The notes beneath the pieces are model-generated. The model worked only from the letters and a program-made list of their open reading frames with translations, had not been told where the DNA came from and ran no database searches. 64,000 bases of DNA, from NCBI RefSeq assembly GCF_023169945.1, contig NZ_AP025591.1, positions 2,378,501 to 2,442,500 of the forward strand. The letters are read 5' to 3'. How positions within the stretch are numbered: position 1 is the first letter of the stretch; the number at the start of each line of letters is the position of its first letter. The DNA is from Anaeromyxobacter oryzae. Its GTDB lineage: Bacteria; Myxococcota; Myxococcia; Myxococcales; Anaeromyxobacteraceae. Made by a program: the position numbers and the translations under genes. Shown here one piece after another: positions 8,758 through 16,784 of the stretch.

Positions 8758-10704
8758 CTACGCGTTCAGCCAGGCCTCGTACGCGTCGAACGTCTGCGGC
8801 CGGCCGAGGAAGTCCCTCACCAGCTCCGCCGCCGGCTTCGAGCCGCCCGCCTCGAGGATCGCGCGCCGGTAGCGCCGCGCGGGGCCGGGATCCAGCAGGC
8901 CCGCGGCGCGGAACGGGCCGAAGAGGTCCTTCGCGATCACGAGGGACCACATGTACGTGTAGTAGATGGCCGAGTAGCCATCGAGGTGCCCGAAGGACTC
9001 GTGGAAATAGGTCCCCGGCACGTGACGGAAGGGGGTGTAGCGCTCCTGCAGCTCGGCGACGAGGGCGGTCGTGTCGAGCGCGTCGGGGGCGCGGCGGTGC
9101 AGCTCGAGGCTCGTCGCCGCGTAGAACATCTGCTGCCGCACCATGAGCCCCTTCCCGTACTCGTCCGCGGCCTTCATCCGGCGGACCAGCTCGGGCGGGA
9201 TCGGAGCTCCAGTCTCCACGTGGCGCGCGAAGCGGCCCAGCACCTCGGGATCCCAGACCCACTCCTCGAGCATCTGCGACGGCGCCTCGACGAAGTCCCA
9301 CTCCGTCGCGACACCGGACTGGCCCGCCCAGCGCGTGTGGCCGCCGAGGACGTGGTGGAGCAGGTGCCCGAACTCGTGGAAGAAGGTGCGGACGTCGCCG
9401 TGCTCCATGAGCGCCGGCGCGCCCGCCGCCGGCCGCGGGAAGTTGCAGACGAGCACGCCCTCCGGGAGCCGCTTCCCGCGCTGTCCGGAGGCGAGCGTGA
9501 ACTGGGCGTAGTGCTTGTACTTGCCGTCCCGCGGGTGCATGTCGAGGTAGATCCGCCCGAGGAGCTCGTCACCCTCGGTGACGTCGTGCACCTCGACGTC
9601 GGGGTGCCACACCGGCGCGTCGGGGGCGGGGCGGTAGGTGATCCCGAACAGCCGCGCGGTGACGTCGAGCACGCCCTCCTTCACCCGCGCGTACTCGAAG
9701 TAGGGCCGGACCGACTGTGAGTCGAATCCGTACTGCTCCGCCTTCACCCGCTCCTGGAGGTAGGCCGAGTCCCACGGGTCCACGCGGTCCGCCCCGGGCG
9801 TCTCCTTCCGCTTCCGCTCGAGGAGCTGGGCGTGGTCGCGCGCCATCCGCGCCTCCGCGGCCCGGGCGATCCGCTCGATGAAGTCCGCGGCCGCGCCCTC
9901 GCTCCCGATCATCTTGTCCTCGGTGACGTACGCGGCCCAGGACGGGTACCCGAGCAGCCGGGCCAGCTCGGCGCGGCGCGCCAGCATCCGGGACAGGACG
10001 TCCAGGTTCCTGGGGTGGCCGCGGAGGCGGTACAGGCGCCAGAGCTGCTCGCGCGCCGTCGCGCTCCGCGCGTACGTCATGAACGGCACGTAGTCGGTGT
10101 TGTCGGTCGTGACGGTGACGCGGCCGCTCTCCGCAGGCAGGTGCGCGCGCTTCCAGTCCTCCGGCAGGCCGTCCAGGTCCCCCGGGTCGAGCTCGAGCTT
10201 CCGGACGTCGTCCTTGATGTTGCGGCCGAACTCCTGGCCGATGCGGACGAGCTCGTCGCGGAGCGCCCTCACCCGCGCCCGCGTCGCGTCGTCCCGGTCG
10301 ACGCCCGCGCGCCGGAAGTCCCGGAGGCTCTTCGAGACGAAGTACCGGGTCGCCCCGTCCTCGCCGGAGACGTCGATCCCCGCGAGCGCGTCGTACAGGC
10401 CGCGGTCGAGCGACAGCTCGGTGGACAGCGCGTCGACCTCCTGCTCGGCGGCCTCGGCGGCGTCGCGGAGCGCGGCGTCGGGGTGGACGTTGCGCGCGAG
10501 GGACGCCCGGGACGCCGCCTCGCCGAGCGAGGCGAACGCGGCGTCGAACGCCTCGAGGGTGTCGACGCCGCCGGCCGGGCCGAGGCGGCGCGCCCGGTCC
10601 GCCTCCGCGCGGGCCCGCTGCATGTCGCGACGGCAACCGTCGGTGAAGGCGGCGGGGGTGCCGGTCAGCTCGCGGGAGGCTCGGGGGGGCGGGGTCTCGG
10701 GCAT
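8758..10704 (-). CDS. M3 family zinc oligopeptidase (thimet oligopeptidase-like)
   Basis: A 648-residue cytosolic metallopeptidase. HEFGH at residues 443-447 holds the two zinc-binding histidines and catalytic glutamate, and the third ligand is the glutamate in the downstream FVEAPSQMLEEW segment, the standard M3 arrangement. Members cleave short peptides rather than proteins. The sequence follows the thimet/neurolysin branch (the C-terminal FHESFGHLDGYSAIYYTYMWS region is present), not the PepF branch. No signal peptide is visible; the first 20 residues are proline-rich. It stands alone between the cupredoxin pair and gpsA and probably has its own promoter in the 222-bp gap upstream. Confidence 0.92.
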   Translation of the reverse strand: MPETPPPRASRELTGTPAAFTDGCRRDMQRARAEADRARRLGPAGGVDTLEAFDAAFASLGEAASRASLARNVHPDAALRDAAEAAEQEVDALSTELSLDRGLYDALAGIDVSGEDGATRYFVSKSLRDFRRAGVDRDDATRARVRALRDELVRIGQEFGRNIKDDVRKLELDPGDLDGLPEDWKRAHLPAESGRVTVTTDNTDYVPFMTYARSATAREQLWRLYRLRGHPRNLDVLSRMLARRAELARLLGYPSWAAYVTEDKMIGSEGAAADFIERIARAAEARMARDHAQLLERKRKETPGADRVDPWDSAYLQERVKAEQYGFDSQSVRPYFEYARVKEGVLDVTARLFGITYRPAPDAPVWHPDVEVHDVTEGDELLGRIYLDMHPRDGKYKHYAQFTLASGQRGKRLPEGVLVCNFPRPAAGAPALMEHGDVRTFFHEFGHLLHHVLGGHTRWAGQSGVATEWDFVEAPSQMLEEWVWDPEVLGRFARHVETGAPIPPELVRRMKAADEYGKGLMVRQQMFYAATSLELHRRAPDALDTTALVAELQERYTPFRHVPGTYFHESFGHLDGYSAIYYTYMWSLVIAKDLFGPFRAAGLLDPGPARRYRRAILEAGGSKPAAELVRDFLGRPQTFDAYEAWLNA

Positions 10705-10810
10705 GCGGGCTCCTCGGTGGAGCCCATCTCTTTACCCCGCGCGCACGGCGGCCGCATCCGCCGCGGACGGGGCGCGGCGCCGCGGGCACGCCCGCCTCGT
10801 GGCGAGAGCC

Positions 10811-10884
10811 GGTCGTGCCGAGCCTGTCGAACCACGACCGGGCGCGGCGAGTCGCCCTTCGACAGGCTCGGGGCGAACGGGAAC
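10811..10884. repeat. REP-like intergenic palindrome (variant)
   Basis: Contains GCCTGTCGAA and, about 40 bases later, CCCTTCGACAGGCTCGGGGC followed by GAACGG. It shares the CCCTTCGAC...GGGCGAACGG frame with the elements at 38206-38276, 38367-38412, 53698-53744 and 55683-55738, and can fold as an imperfect hairpin. It lies between the M3 peptidase and gpsA genes. Confidence 0.6.
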
Positions 10885-10926
10885 GGCGCCGGGCTCGCCT
10901 CGCGAACCCGGCGCTCGAGGACCTCG

Positions 10927-11925
10927 TCAGATCTCCGGCTTCGTCTCCCGCATCATGAGCTGGGTCAGCGCCTCCCGCGGGGAGACGTTCTCGTAGAGGA
11001 CGCGGTAGACGGACTCCGTGATGGGCATCTCGACGCCGAGCCGCCGCGCGAGGTCGCGGGCGCTCTTCGCGTTGCGGACGCCCTCCGCGACCTGCCCGAG
11101 CTCGCGCTGGATCTCGTCCGCCGACTTGCCCTGCGCGAGGCCGCGCCCGACGGTGCGGTTGCGGGAGAGGTCGGACGAGCAGGTGAGGACGAGGTCGCCC
11201 AGGCCGGCGAGGCCCGACAGCGTGAGCGGGTTCGCGCCCTTGCGCACCGCGAGGCGGCTGATCTCGGCGAGGCCGCGGGTGATGAGGGCCGCGAGCGAGT
11301 TCGCGCCGAAGCCGAACCCGTCGGAGATGCCGGCGGCGATGGCGACGACGTTCTTCACGCAGCCGCCGATCTCGACGCCCACGACGTCGCCGGACGTGTA
11401 CGGGCGGAACATCTTCGTGTGGAACGCGTCCTGGACCTGCTTCGCGATCCGCTCCCACCGGGCCGCGACGGTGACCGCGGTGGGCAGCCCCTTCGCGACC
11501 TCCTTCGCGAAGGAGGGGCCGGACAGCACCGCGACGTACGGGTGCAGCGGCACCGGCAGCACGTCCTCGAGCACCTCGCTCATGGTCATGAGCGTGTCGA
11601 GCTCGATGCCCTTCGCGACGCACACGACCGGCGTGCCGGCGTGGATGTGCCGCTTCGCCTCGATGATCACCGGCCGGATCGCGTGCGACGGCACGGCGAG
11701 GACCACCAGCTCGGCGCCCTCGAGCGCCTTCGCCGCGTCCGGGTTCGCGTGCAGGGTCGCGGGCAGCGGCGCACCCGGGAGGTAGCGCTCGTTCCGGTGG
11801 TTCCGCGCGATGTCGTCGAGGACCGCGTGGTCCTTGTCCCAGGACGTGACGGTGTAGCCCTTGCCGGCGAGGAGGGACGCGAGCGCGGTCCCCCAGGAAC
11901 CGGCGCCGAGAACGGTGCAGCGCAT
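10927..11925 (-). CDS. gpsA: Glycerol-3-phosphate dehydrogenase [NAD(P)+]
   Basis: A 332-residue enzyme of normal length that reduces dihydroxyacetone phosphate to sn-glycerol 3-phosphate for phospholipid synthesis. The N-terminal [10 protein letters not shown] (from residue 7) is the nucleotide-binding loop, and the conserved catalytic lysine is Lys191 in [13 protein letters not shown]. The SGPSFAKEV and [14 protein letters not shown] segments are diagnostic of GpsA. A cytosolic housekeeping protein; the ATG at 11925 has a GGAG ribosome site a few bases upstream. It is not in an obvious operon. Confidence 0.96.
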   Translation of the reverse strand: MRCTVLGAGSWGTALASLLAGKGYTVTSWDKDHAVLDDIARNHRNERYLPGAPLPATLHANPDAAKALEGAELVVLAVPSHAIRPVIIEAKRHIHAGTPVVCVAKGIELDTLMTMSEVLEDVLPVPLHPYVAVLSGPSFAKEVAKGLPTAVTVAARWERIAKQVQDAFHTKMFRPYTSGDVVGVEIGGCVKNVVAIAAGISDGFGFGANSLAALITRGLAEISRLAVRKGANPLTLSGLAGLGDLVLTCSSDLSRNRTVGRGLAQGKSADEIQRELGQVAEGVRNAKSARDLARRLGVEMPITESVYRVLYENVSPREALTQLMMRETKPEI

Positions 11926-12093
11926 GGATGAGCTCTCCTTTGGGCGGCGATCCTATCCCGGGTGCCGCGCCGGCGTGGGGGGGATCTCCGGGTCGACGGG
12001 GGCGTGGCTTCGCCATGACCCGGGGGCGCGGCGCGCCGCGTCAGCAGGTCGACCCGCTCCCTGGCGGCGGGCGGGCGCCCGCCGGGGGCCTCA

Positions 12094-12272
12094 GGCGGAG
12101 CGCCGCTCCTGGGCGTCCTCCAGCTCCTCGCTGCCCCGGTTCGCCGCCGCGGCGAGCTTCTCCAGGTCCTGAGGAAGAGGAGCAGCACGACGCCGAGCTC
12201 GGCGACGTGGAGCACCGCGCTGCCGCCGCCCGCGACCGCGAGACCGCGCCCGCGGGCGCCACCGCCAGCTGA
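12094..12272 (-). pseudogene. Possible frameshifted remnant of a small membrane-protein ORF
   Basis: The 347-bp gap between gpsA and the next gene has no intact ORF. On the minus strand one frame reads a short hydrophobic segment (AVLHVAELGVVLLLFL, about 12225-12172). A second frame, reached by a one-base shift near 12172, continues as QDLEKLAAAANRGSEELEDA to a TGA at 12094. Together they would make a single-helix protein with a charged tail. This is weak evidence: the pieces could be chance. The rest of the gap (11926-12093) shows nothing recognisable. Confidence 0.25.
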
Positions 12273-14189
12273 TCAGGGAGTCGCGGCGGCCGCCGGGCGG
12301 GACGTCCTCGCGAGCAGCGCCCGCGCCTCGCCGTCGGCCGGGTCGAGCGCGAGCGCCCGCTCGAGCGCGGCGCGGGCGCCGGCGGCCTCGCCGAGCCGGA
12401 GGAGGACATCGCCCTCGAGCCGCGCGAGGCGGCCCTCCTCCGGGCCGAGCCGGCGCGCATCGCGGACGACCGCGAGCGCCGCGTCGAGCCGCCCCTCGTC
12501 GCGGAGCAGGAGGGCGAGGAAGTACCGCGGGCCCGTCGACTCCGGCTCCGGGGCGAGCTGCATCGCGGTGAGGTACGACGCCTGCGCCTGATCCCGGGCG
12601 CCGAGGCCCTGGTAGGCGAGGCCGAGGTTCACGTACGCGCGCCAGTAGCTCGGGTGGACCGCCAGCGCGACCTTGAGCCGCTCCACCGCGCGGGCGTAGT
12701 CGCGTCGCGCCGTGTACTCCACGGCGAGGTTGTTGTTCACGACCACGTCCCGCGGCGCCTTCGAGAGCTCCGACTCCCAGAGCGCGAGGTTCGAGCGCCA
12801 GTCGAGCGCCCGCACGACGGTGCGGGTCGCGAGGAGCGCCGCGATCGCGAGGACGAGCCCGGCGGCGACGGGCGGCAGCCGCACCCGCACCGCTTCCATC
12901 GGATCCTCGCCGGCGGGGTCCGGCGCACGCCGCGCGACCGGCGCGGTCACGGCGCCGGGCCCGAGCCGCGCGAGGAGCGTCGCCGCGGCGATGCAGAACC
13001 CCACCGACGGCAGGTACAGGAGCCGCTCCGCGAGGAGCACGCCGACGGGGATGAAGTGCATCACCGGGAGGAGCGCGACGAAGGTCCAGAGGAGCCCGAG
13101 CGCCACGAGCGGCGCGCGCCGCCGGACGACGAGGGTGACCGCCCCGGCGAGCGCGACGACCCAGGCGATCGTCGCGACCCAGAAGCCGGGGTTCGGCTCG
13201 GTGAGCGTCCCGATCCGCGCCGCGTACGCGAAGTCGCCGCCGAGGAACGACGGGAAGAGGAGGATCCGCAGGTACTCGCCCATCACCCGGCTCATCGTGA
13301 GCGCGATGTGCGCGGCGGAGGTCCCCTCCGGGAACCAGCGGGCGACCGGCGCCACCGTGAGCGGCACGCCGCGGCGCCCGAGGAAGTACGGGATCACCGC
13401 GAGCGAGAGCGCGGCGGCGACGAGGACGGTGCCGCGGAGCGCGCGGCGGCCCGCCTCGGTCCGGAACCCGGGCCGCGCGGCGAGCCCGGCCGCGGCGGGC
13501 GCCGTGACGGCGCAGAGCGCGAAGAGGACCGGCGTGAGGACCGCGAACTCCTTCGAGAGGACGCCGAGGACGAGGACGGCGACCGCCGCGGGGAGCGTCC
13601 ACCGCGCCTCGCGCCAGCGGAGCGCGAGGAGCAGCGAGCCGACCGCGAAGCAGGCGGCGAGCAGCTCGGTCCGGCCGAAGATGGTCGCGACCGCCTCGAC
13701 GTGCGCCGGGTGCACGGCGAACAGGAGCCCCGCCACGAGCGCGAGCCGGTCGGCGCGGTCGGGCATCGCGGCGCGCGCGAGCCGCCGCGCGAGCGCGAGG
13801 ACGAGCAGGCTCGCCGCCGCGTGCAGGGCGACGTTCACGACGTGGTAGCCCGGCGTCCAGCGGCCGTGCACCGCGTAGTCGAGGGCGTAGGAGATCGTGG
13901 TGAGCGGGCGGTAGGGCCCGCGCACGGAGGCGGCGCCGGCGTAGCCGTACAGCTCCCGGAAGATCCGGCCGACGTTCGAGAGGCTGTGGACGAGCGGGTT
14001 GTCGAGCGCGGCCCAGCCGTCGTCGAGGACGGGCGGGTCCCCGAGCGTGCCGAGGAACGGGACGATCGCCGCGAGGGCGACGGCGAGGCGCGGACGGGCG
14101 CCGAGCGCGTCGAGGACGCGGACGGGCCAGGGCGAGACGGAGGGATCCGGGCTGGACGGGCGAGGTGCGACGTTCACGGGCGCGCGCAT
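12273..14189 (-). CDS. Multi-pass membrane protein with C-terminal TPR repeats (TMTC/GT-C-like)
   Basis: A 638-residue protein. After an N-terminal helix at about 33-48 comes an Asp-Asp pair at 56-57 (PVLDDGWAALDNP), in the first extracytoplasmic loop as in GT-C and O-mannosyltransferase-type enzymes. Roughly ten further hydrophobic segments follow to about residue 470. From about residue 480 to the end there are three to four tetratricopeptide repeats (AVEYTARRDYARAVERLKVA and successors). This order, GT-C-like membrane part plus TPRs, resembles the eukaryotic TMTC family and a widespread bacterial group of unknown substrate. It may transfer a sugar from a polyprenyl-phosphate donor to periplasmic proteins, but that is inference. 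The start at 14189 is an ATG; it is upstream of the small TPR gene region. Confidence 0.75.
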   Translation of the reverse strand: MRAPVNVAPRPSSPDPSVSPWPVRVLDALGARPRLAVALAAIVPFLGTLGDPPVLDDGWAALDNPLVHSLSNVGRIFRELYGYAGAASVRGPYRPLTTISYALDYAVHGRWTPGYHVVNVALHAAASLLVLALARRLARAAMPDRADRLALVAGLLFAVHPAHVEAVATIFGRTELLAACFAVGSLLLALRWREARWTLPAAVAVLVLGVLSKEFAVLTPVLFALCAVTAPAAAGLAARPGFRTEAGRRALRGTVLVAAALSLAVIPYFLGRRGVPLTVAPVARWFPEGTSAAHIALTMSRVMGEYLRILLFPSFLGGDFAYAARIGTLTEPNPGFWVATIAWVVALAGAVTLVVRRRAPLVALGLLWTFVALLPVMHFIPVGVLLAERLLYLPSVGFCIAAATLLARLGPGAVTAPVARRAPDPAGEDPMEAVRVRLPPVAAGLVLAIAALLATRTVVRALDWRSNLALWESELSKAPRDVVVNNNLAVEYTARRDYARAVERLKVALAVHPSYWRAYVNLGLAYQGLGARDQAQASYLTAMQLAPEPESTGPRYFLALLLRDEGRLDAALAVVRDARRLGPEEGRLARLEGDVLLRLGEAAGARAALERALALDPADGEARALLARTSRPAAAATP

Positions 14190-14246
14190 CTTAGCGGATC
14201 GCCCGGCGGGGGCGGCAGCGACCGGGCGATCGGGCGCGCGCGCCGT

Positions 14247-14356
14247 TCGCGACCGCTACTGGTCGTCGTAGTCCGCGGCGGCGTCGCGACCGCTACTGGT
14301 CGTCGTAGTCCGCGGCGGCGTCGCGACCGCTACTGGTCGTCGTAGTCCGCGGCGGC
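14247..14356. repeat. 37-bp tandem repeat, about three copies, covering the 3' end of a gene
   Basis: The block GACCGCTACTGGTCGTCGTA plus GTCCGCGGCGGCGTC recurs at 14251, 14288 and 14325, an exact 37-bp period. On the minus strand each copy encodes AADYDDQ and a TAG stop. The period is one more than a multiple of three, so the three copies place the same ending in all three minus-strand frames. Confidence 0.9.
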
Positions 14357-15121
14357 GCCCCGCGGCGCGAGCCCGTCGCGCGAAGGCGCCGCCGCCACGA
14401 GGAGGCGGCCCGCCAGCGCGGCGGCGACGAGGACCGCGACGAGGACGAGCGCCGGTCGCCACGGCTTGAGGCGCCACGCGAACGGCCGCTCCTGCCGGCG
14501 GTGGAAGCGCGGGAGCACGGCGTACTCGCGCCAGGCGTCCTCGCGGACGCGCCGGGCGTCGGCGGAGAGGCCGAGGCCGGCGAGCGCGCGGGCGAGGAAG
14601 TAGCGGGCCTCGACGGAGCCGGGGCGGAGCTCGAGGACACGCTCGAGCGCCTCGCGCGCGCCGGCGAAGTCGCCGCGGCGGACGCGGAGCTTCCCGAGCT
14701 CGAGGTCGATCTCGCCGGCGCGGAACCGCGGCTCCTCGGCCCGCGCGTGCGCGAGGACGCGCTCGGCGGCGTCCGTGTCGCCGCTCCGGGCGAGCGCCGC
14801 GCCCAGCGCGAAGGCGGTGTGCACGTCGTCGTCGCCCGCCTCGACGTTCGGGCGGAGCACCTTCGCGGCCTCGCCCGGGCGGCGCGCGTCGAGCAGCAGC
14901 TGGGCGAGCTCGAGCCGCGAGCGGCGATCGTGCGGGTTCACCTCGATGGTGCGCCGGAGCTGGCCCATCCGGCGCCACCGGCCGAAGGGCCGCAGCGGAT
15001 CCGGGAGGACCCGGAAGGTGAACCGGTCCCCGAGCCACCAGATGACCGCCAGCGCGACGAGCGCGGCGAGCGGGCTGCCGGTGAGCCAGGAGAGCAGGTA
15101 CCAGAGCATCCACTGCGACAT
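14330..15121 (-). CDS. Membrane-anchored TPR protein
   Basis: A 263-residue protein with an N-terminal helix at about 5-30 (WYLLSWLTGSPLAALVALAV), a TPR region from about residue 55 to 195 (for example AKVLRPNVEAGDDDVHTAFA and DFAGAREALERVLELRPGSV) and a second helix near 223-245 (PALVLVAVLVAAALAGRLLV) just before the C-terminus. The TPR domain is therefore held on one side of the membrane by helices at both ends. TPRs mediate protein-protein contacts; the partner is unknown. The last eight residues (AAADYDDQ) and stop are part of a 37-bp unit repeated three times downstream. The next gene on this strand lies 140 bp away. Confidence 0.75.
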   Translation of the reverse strand: MSQWMLWYLLSWLTGSPLAALVALAVIWWLGDRFTFRVLPDPLRPFGRWRRMGQLRRTIEVNPHDRRSRLELAQLLLDARRPGEAAKVLRPNVEAGDDDVHTAFALGAALARSGDTDAAERVLAHARAEEPRFRAGEIDLELGKLRVRRGDFAGAREALERVLELRPGSVEARYFLARALAGLGLSADARRVREDAWREYAVLPRFHRRQERPFAWRLKPWRPALVLVAVLVAAALAGRLLVAAAPSRDGLAPRGAAADYDDQ

Positions 15122-15210
15122 GGGCTTCCCCCGTGACGGGGCATTTCAAGCACGGCGGGAGGGCGCGGTCGAGGGGCGCGTGCGCGTGGGGGGATGTGGG
15201 AAGGGGAACG

Positions 15211-15470
15211 GGAAGGAGGACGCGAACTCGAACTCGAACGGGAACGGGAACTCGAACGGGAACCGGGAACTCGAACGGGAACCGGGAACTCGAACGGGAA
15301 CCGGGAACTCGAACGGGAACCGGGAACTCGAACGGGAACCGGGAACTCGAACGGGAACCGGGAACTCGAACGGGAAACCGGGAACTCGAACGGGAAACCG
15401 GGAACTCGAACGGGAACGCGAACGGGAAACCGGGAACGGGAACTCGAACGGGAACGCGAACGAGAACGTC
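15211..15470. repeat. Tandem array of a 19-20 bp unit (GAACTCGAACGGGAACCGG)
   Basis: Between about 15251 and 15405 the unit GAACTCGAACGGGAACCGG repeats with a 19-bp period for six or seven copies, then with a 20-bp period where an extra A appears. Flanking DNA to 15470 is built from the same GGGAAC and GAACTC words. No spacers of unique sequence separate the units, so it is not a CRISPR array. All six frames are open only because of the repeat. Confidence 0.9.
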
Positions 15471-15485
15471 AAGAGAGACAACTCC

Positions 15486-15526
15486 CCCTCTCCCCCCGCG
15501 CAGCGAAGCGGAGCGGGGGGAGAGGG
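15486..15526. terminator. Hairpin downstream of the polyketide operon
   Basis: A perfect 14-bp stem, CCCTCTCCCCCCGC at 15486-15499 pairing with 15513-15526, encloses a 13-base loop. It lies 164 bp beyond the last gene of the type III PKS operon on the minus strand. There is no T-run, so intrinsic termination is not certain. It resembles the CCCTCTCCCC palindrome at 33083-33107. Confidence 0.4.
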
Positions 15527-15590
15527 ACGGGGTGAGGGGGGCCAGCTCGCGGTCGACGCCGGCACCTCGGCTCACAAGAGACGCGGGCCT

Positions 15591-15660
15591 CGGGCCAGGG
15601 CCCACGGGACGCGGGTCACGGGCACGGAGAAGCCGGGCACGCGTTCGGGCACGGGCACGG
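15591..15660. repeat. Intergenic CACGGG-rich repeat, copy 2
   Basis: The run GGGCCCACGGGACGCGGGTC, ACGGGCACGGAGAAGCCGGG and CACGCGTTCGGGCACGGG closely follows the copy at 3249-3318. It lies immediately before the end of the FAD oxidoreductase gene. The rest of the 568-bp gap (15122-15689) is filled by the tandem array and the hairpin; no gene is visible. Confidence 0.7.
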
Positions 15661-15689
15661 ACAGCGCGGCCGGTCGGGCCGCGCTGCGG

Positions 15690-16784
15690 TCACCCCACCA
15701 CCCCCGCCACCACCCTCTCGAACACGGCGGGCGTCGCCCGCGCCAGCGCGAGCACCCTCCTCCGCAGCGCCGGCCGCCGCGACAGCCCGAGCACGAGCCG
15801 CGTCCACCGCGCGTACGGCACGAACCGCCGCCGCCAGACCCGCTCGTACCCGGCGAGCGCGGCCGTCGACGCTCCGCGGGCCAGCGCGTCCGGGAGCAGC
15901 GCCGCGAGATCGAGCGCGCACCCGAACGCGAGCGAGAGCCCCTCCCCCGTCACCGCGTCCACGTAGCCCGCGGCGTCGCCGAGCAGGACGAGCCGGTCGG
16001 CGACCCGCGCCCGGCTCGCCCGCGCGAACGGGCCCGCCCCGCGCACCACCGAGTCGGCCGGCGCCCCCTCGACGCGCGCCAGGAGCGCCGGGAACCGCCG
16101 GAGCAGCGCCTCGAACCGGACCTGTTCGCCGCGCTCGAACAGGATCGCGATCCCGACCCGCCGCGCGCCGGCGGGCGTGACGTACGCCTCAGCGCCGTCG
16201 CCGAAGTGGACCTCCACCGCGTCCGACCAGGGCGTCATCGCGAGGTGCTGCCGGATCCCGAAGCGCGGCGCGCCCGCGACGCGCCGGTCGAGGCCCTCGC
16301 GATGCCGGACCGGCGACCCGAGCCCGTCCGCGGCGACGAGCACGCGGCCGGGCACGGCCGCTCCGCCCGCGACCTCGGCGCGGATGGCGCCCGCCTCACG
16401 GCGGTGCCCGACGACCTCGGCCCCCTCGAGGATCTCGACGCCGAGCGCGGCCGCCCGCGCGCGGAGCGCCGCTCGCAGCGCGGTGCGGCGCACGCCCAGC
16501 CCGCCGGGCGGCGGCAGCGCGAGCCGGGCCGCGATCCCGTCCGGCTCGATCCAGCGGATCTCGCGGATGCGCGCGATGTCCGCCGGCGGCAGGAGCGGCA
16601 GAACCCCGAGCGTCTCGAGGGCTCGGAGCCCGGCGGGCAGGACGCCCTCGCCGCACGCCTTGTCGAGCGGCGGCACCCCGCGCTCGAGGACGGTGACGTC
16701 GAGCCCGCGCGCCGCGGCGGCCGCGGCGAGCGCGAGCCCCGCCGGGCCGCCGCCGACGACCACCACGTCGCGCAGACGCGTCAC
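15690..16784 (-). CDS. FAD-dependent oxidoreductase of the polyketide operon (geranylgeranyl reductase/UbiH-like)
   Basis: A 364-residue flavoprotein. It starts at GTG 16784, overlapping the stop of the acyl-AMP ligase by GTGA. VVVVGGGPAGLALA at residues 7-20 binds the FAD ADP moiety, DKACGEGVLPAG near residue 49 is the family motif, and VLLGDAAGYVDAVTGEGLSL near residue 280 is the GD-type FAD motif. This group (aromatic-ring hydroxylases and geranylgeranyl reductases) occurs next to type III polyketide synthases in phenolic lipid loci such as srsABC, where SrsC hydroxylates the resorcinol ring. Here it is the last gene of a five-gene coupled operon, so a late oxidation or reduction of the polyketide is the best guess. 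Whether it hydroxylates or reduces is not decided by sequence. Confidence 0.85.
   Translation of the reverse strand: MTRLRDVVVVGGGPAGLALAAAAAARGLDVTVLERGVPPLDKACGEGVLPAGLRALETLGVLPLLPPADIARIREIRWIEPDGIAARLALPPPGGLGVRRTALRAALRARAAALGVEILEGAEVVGHRREAGAIRAEVAGGAAVPGRVLVAADGLGSPVRHREGLDRRVAGAPRFGIRQHLAMTPWSDAVEVHFGDGAEAYVTPAGARRVGIAILFERGEQVRFEALLRRFPALLARVEGAPADSVVRGAGPFARASRARVADRLVLLGDAAGYVDAVTGEGLSLAFGCALDLAALLPDALARGASTAALAGYERVWRRRFVPYARWTRLVLGLSRRPALRRRVLALARATPAVFERVVAGVVG

Noticed and set aside
12094..12272. TatA-like translocase subunit
   Set aside because: A single hydrophobic stretch is not enough: the FG hinge and amphipathic helix of TatA are missing and a frameshift is needed.
14247..14356. 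Possible CRISPR or operator cluster
   Set aside because: Period is exact at 37 bp with no spacers, and each unit is the end of the adjacent coding sequence, so it is a tandem duplication.
15211..15470. Possible CRISPR array
   Set aside because: The 19-20 bp units abut without unique spacers and no cas genes are near.
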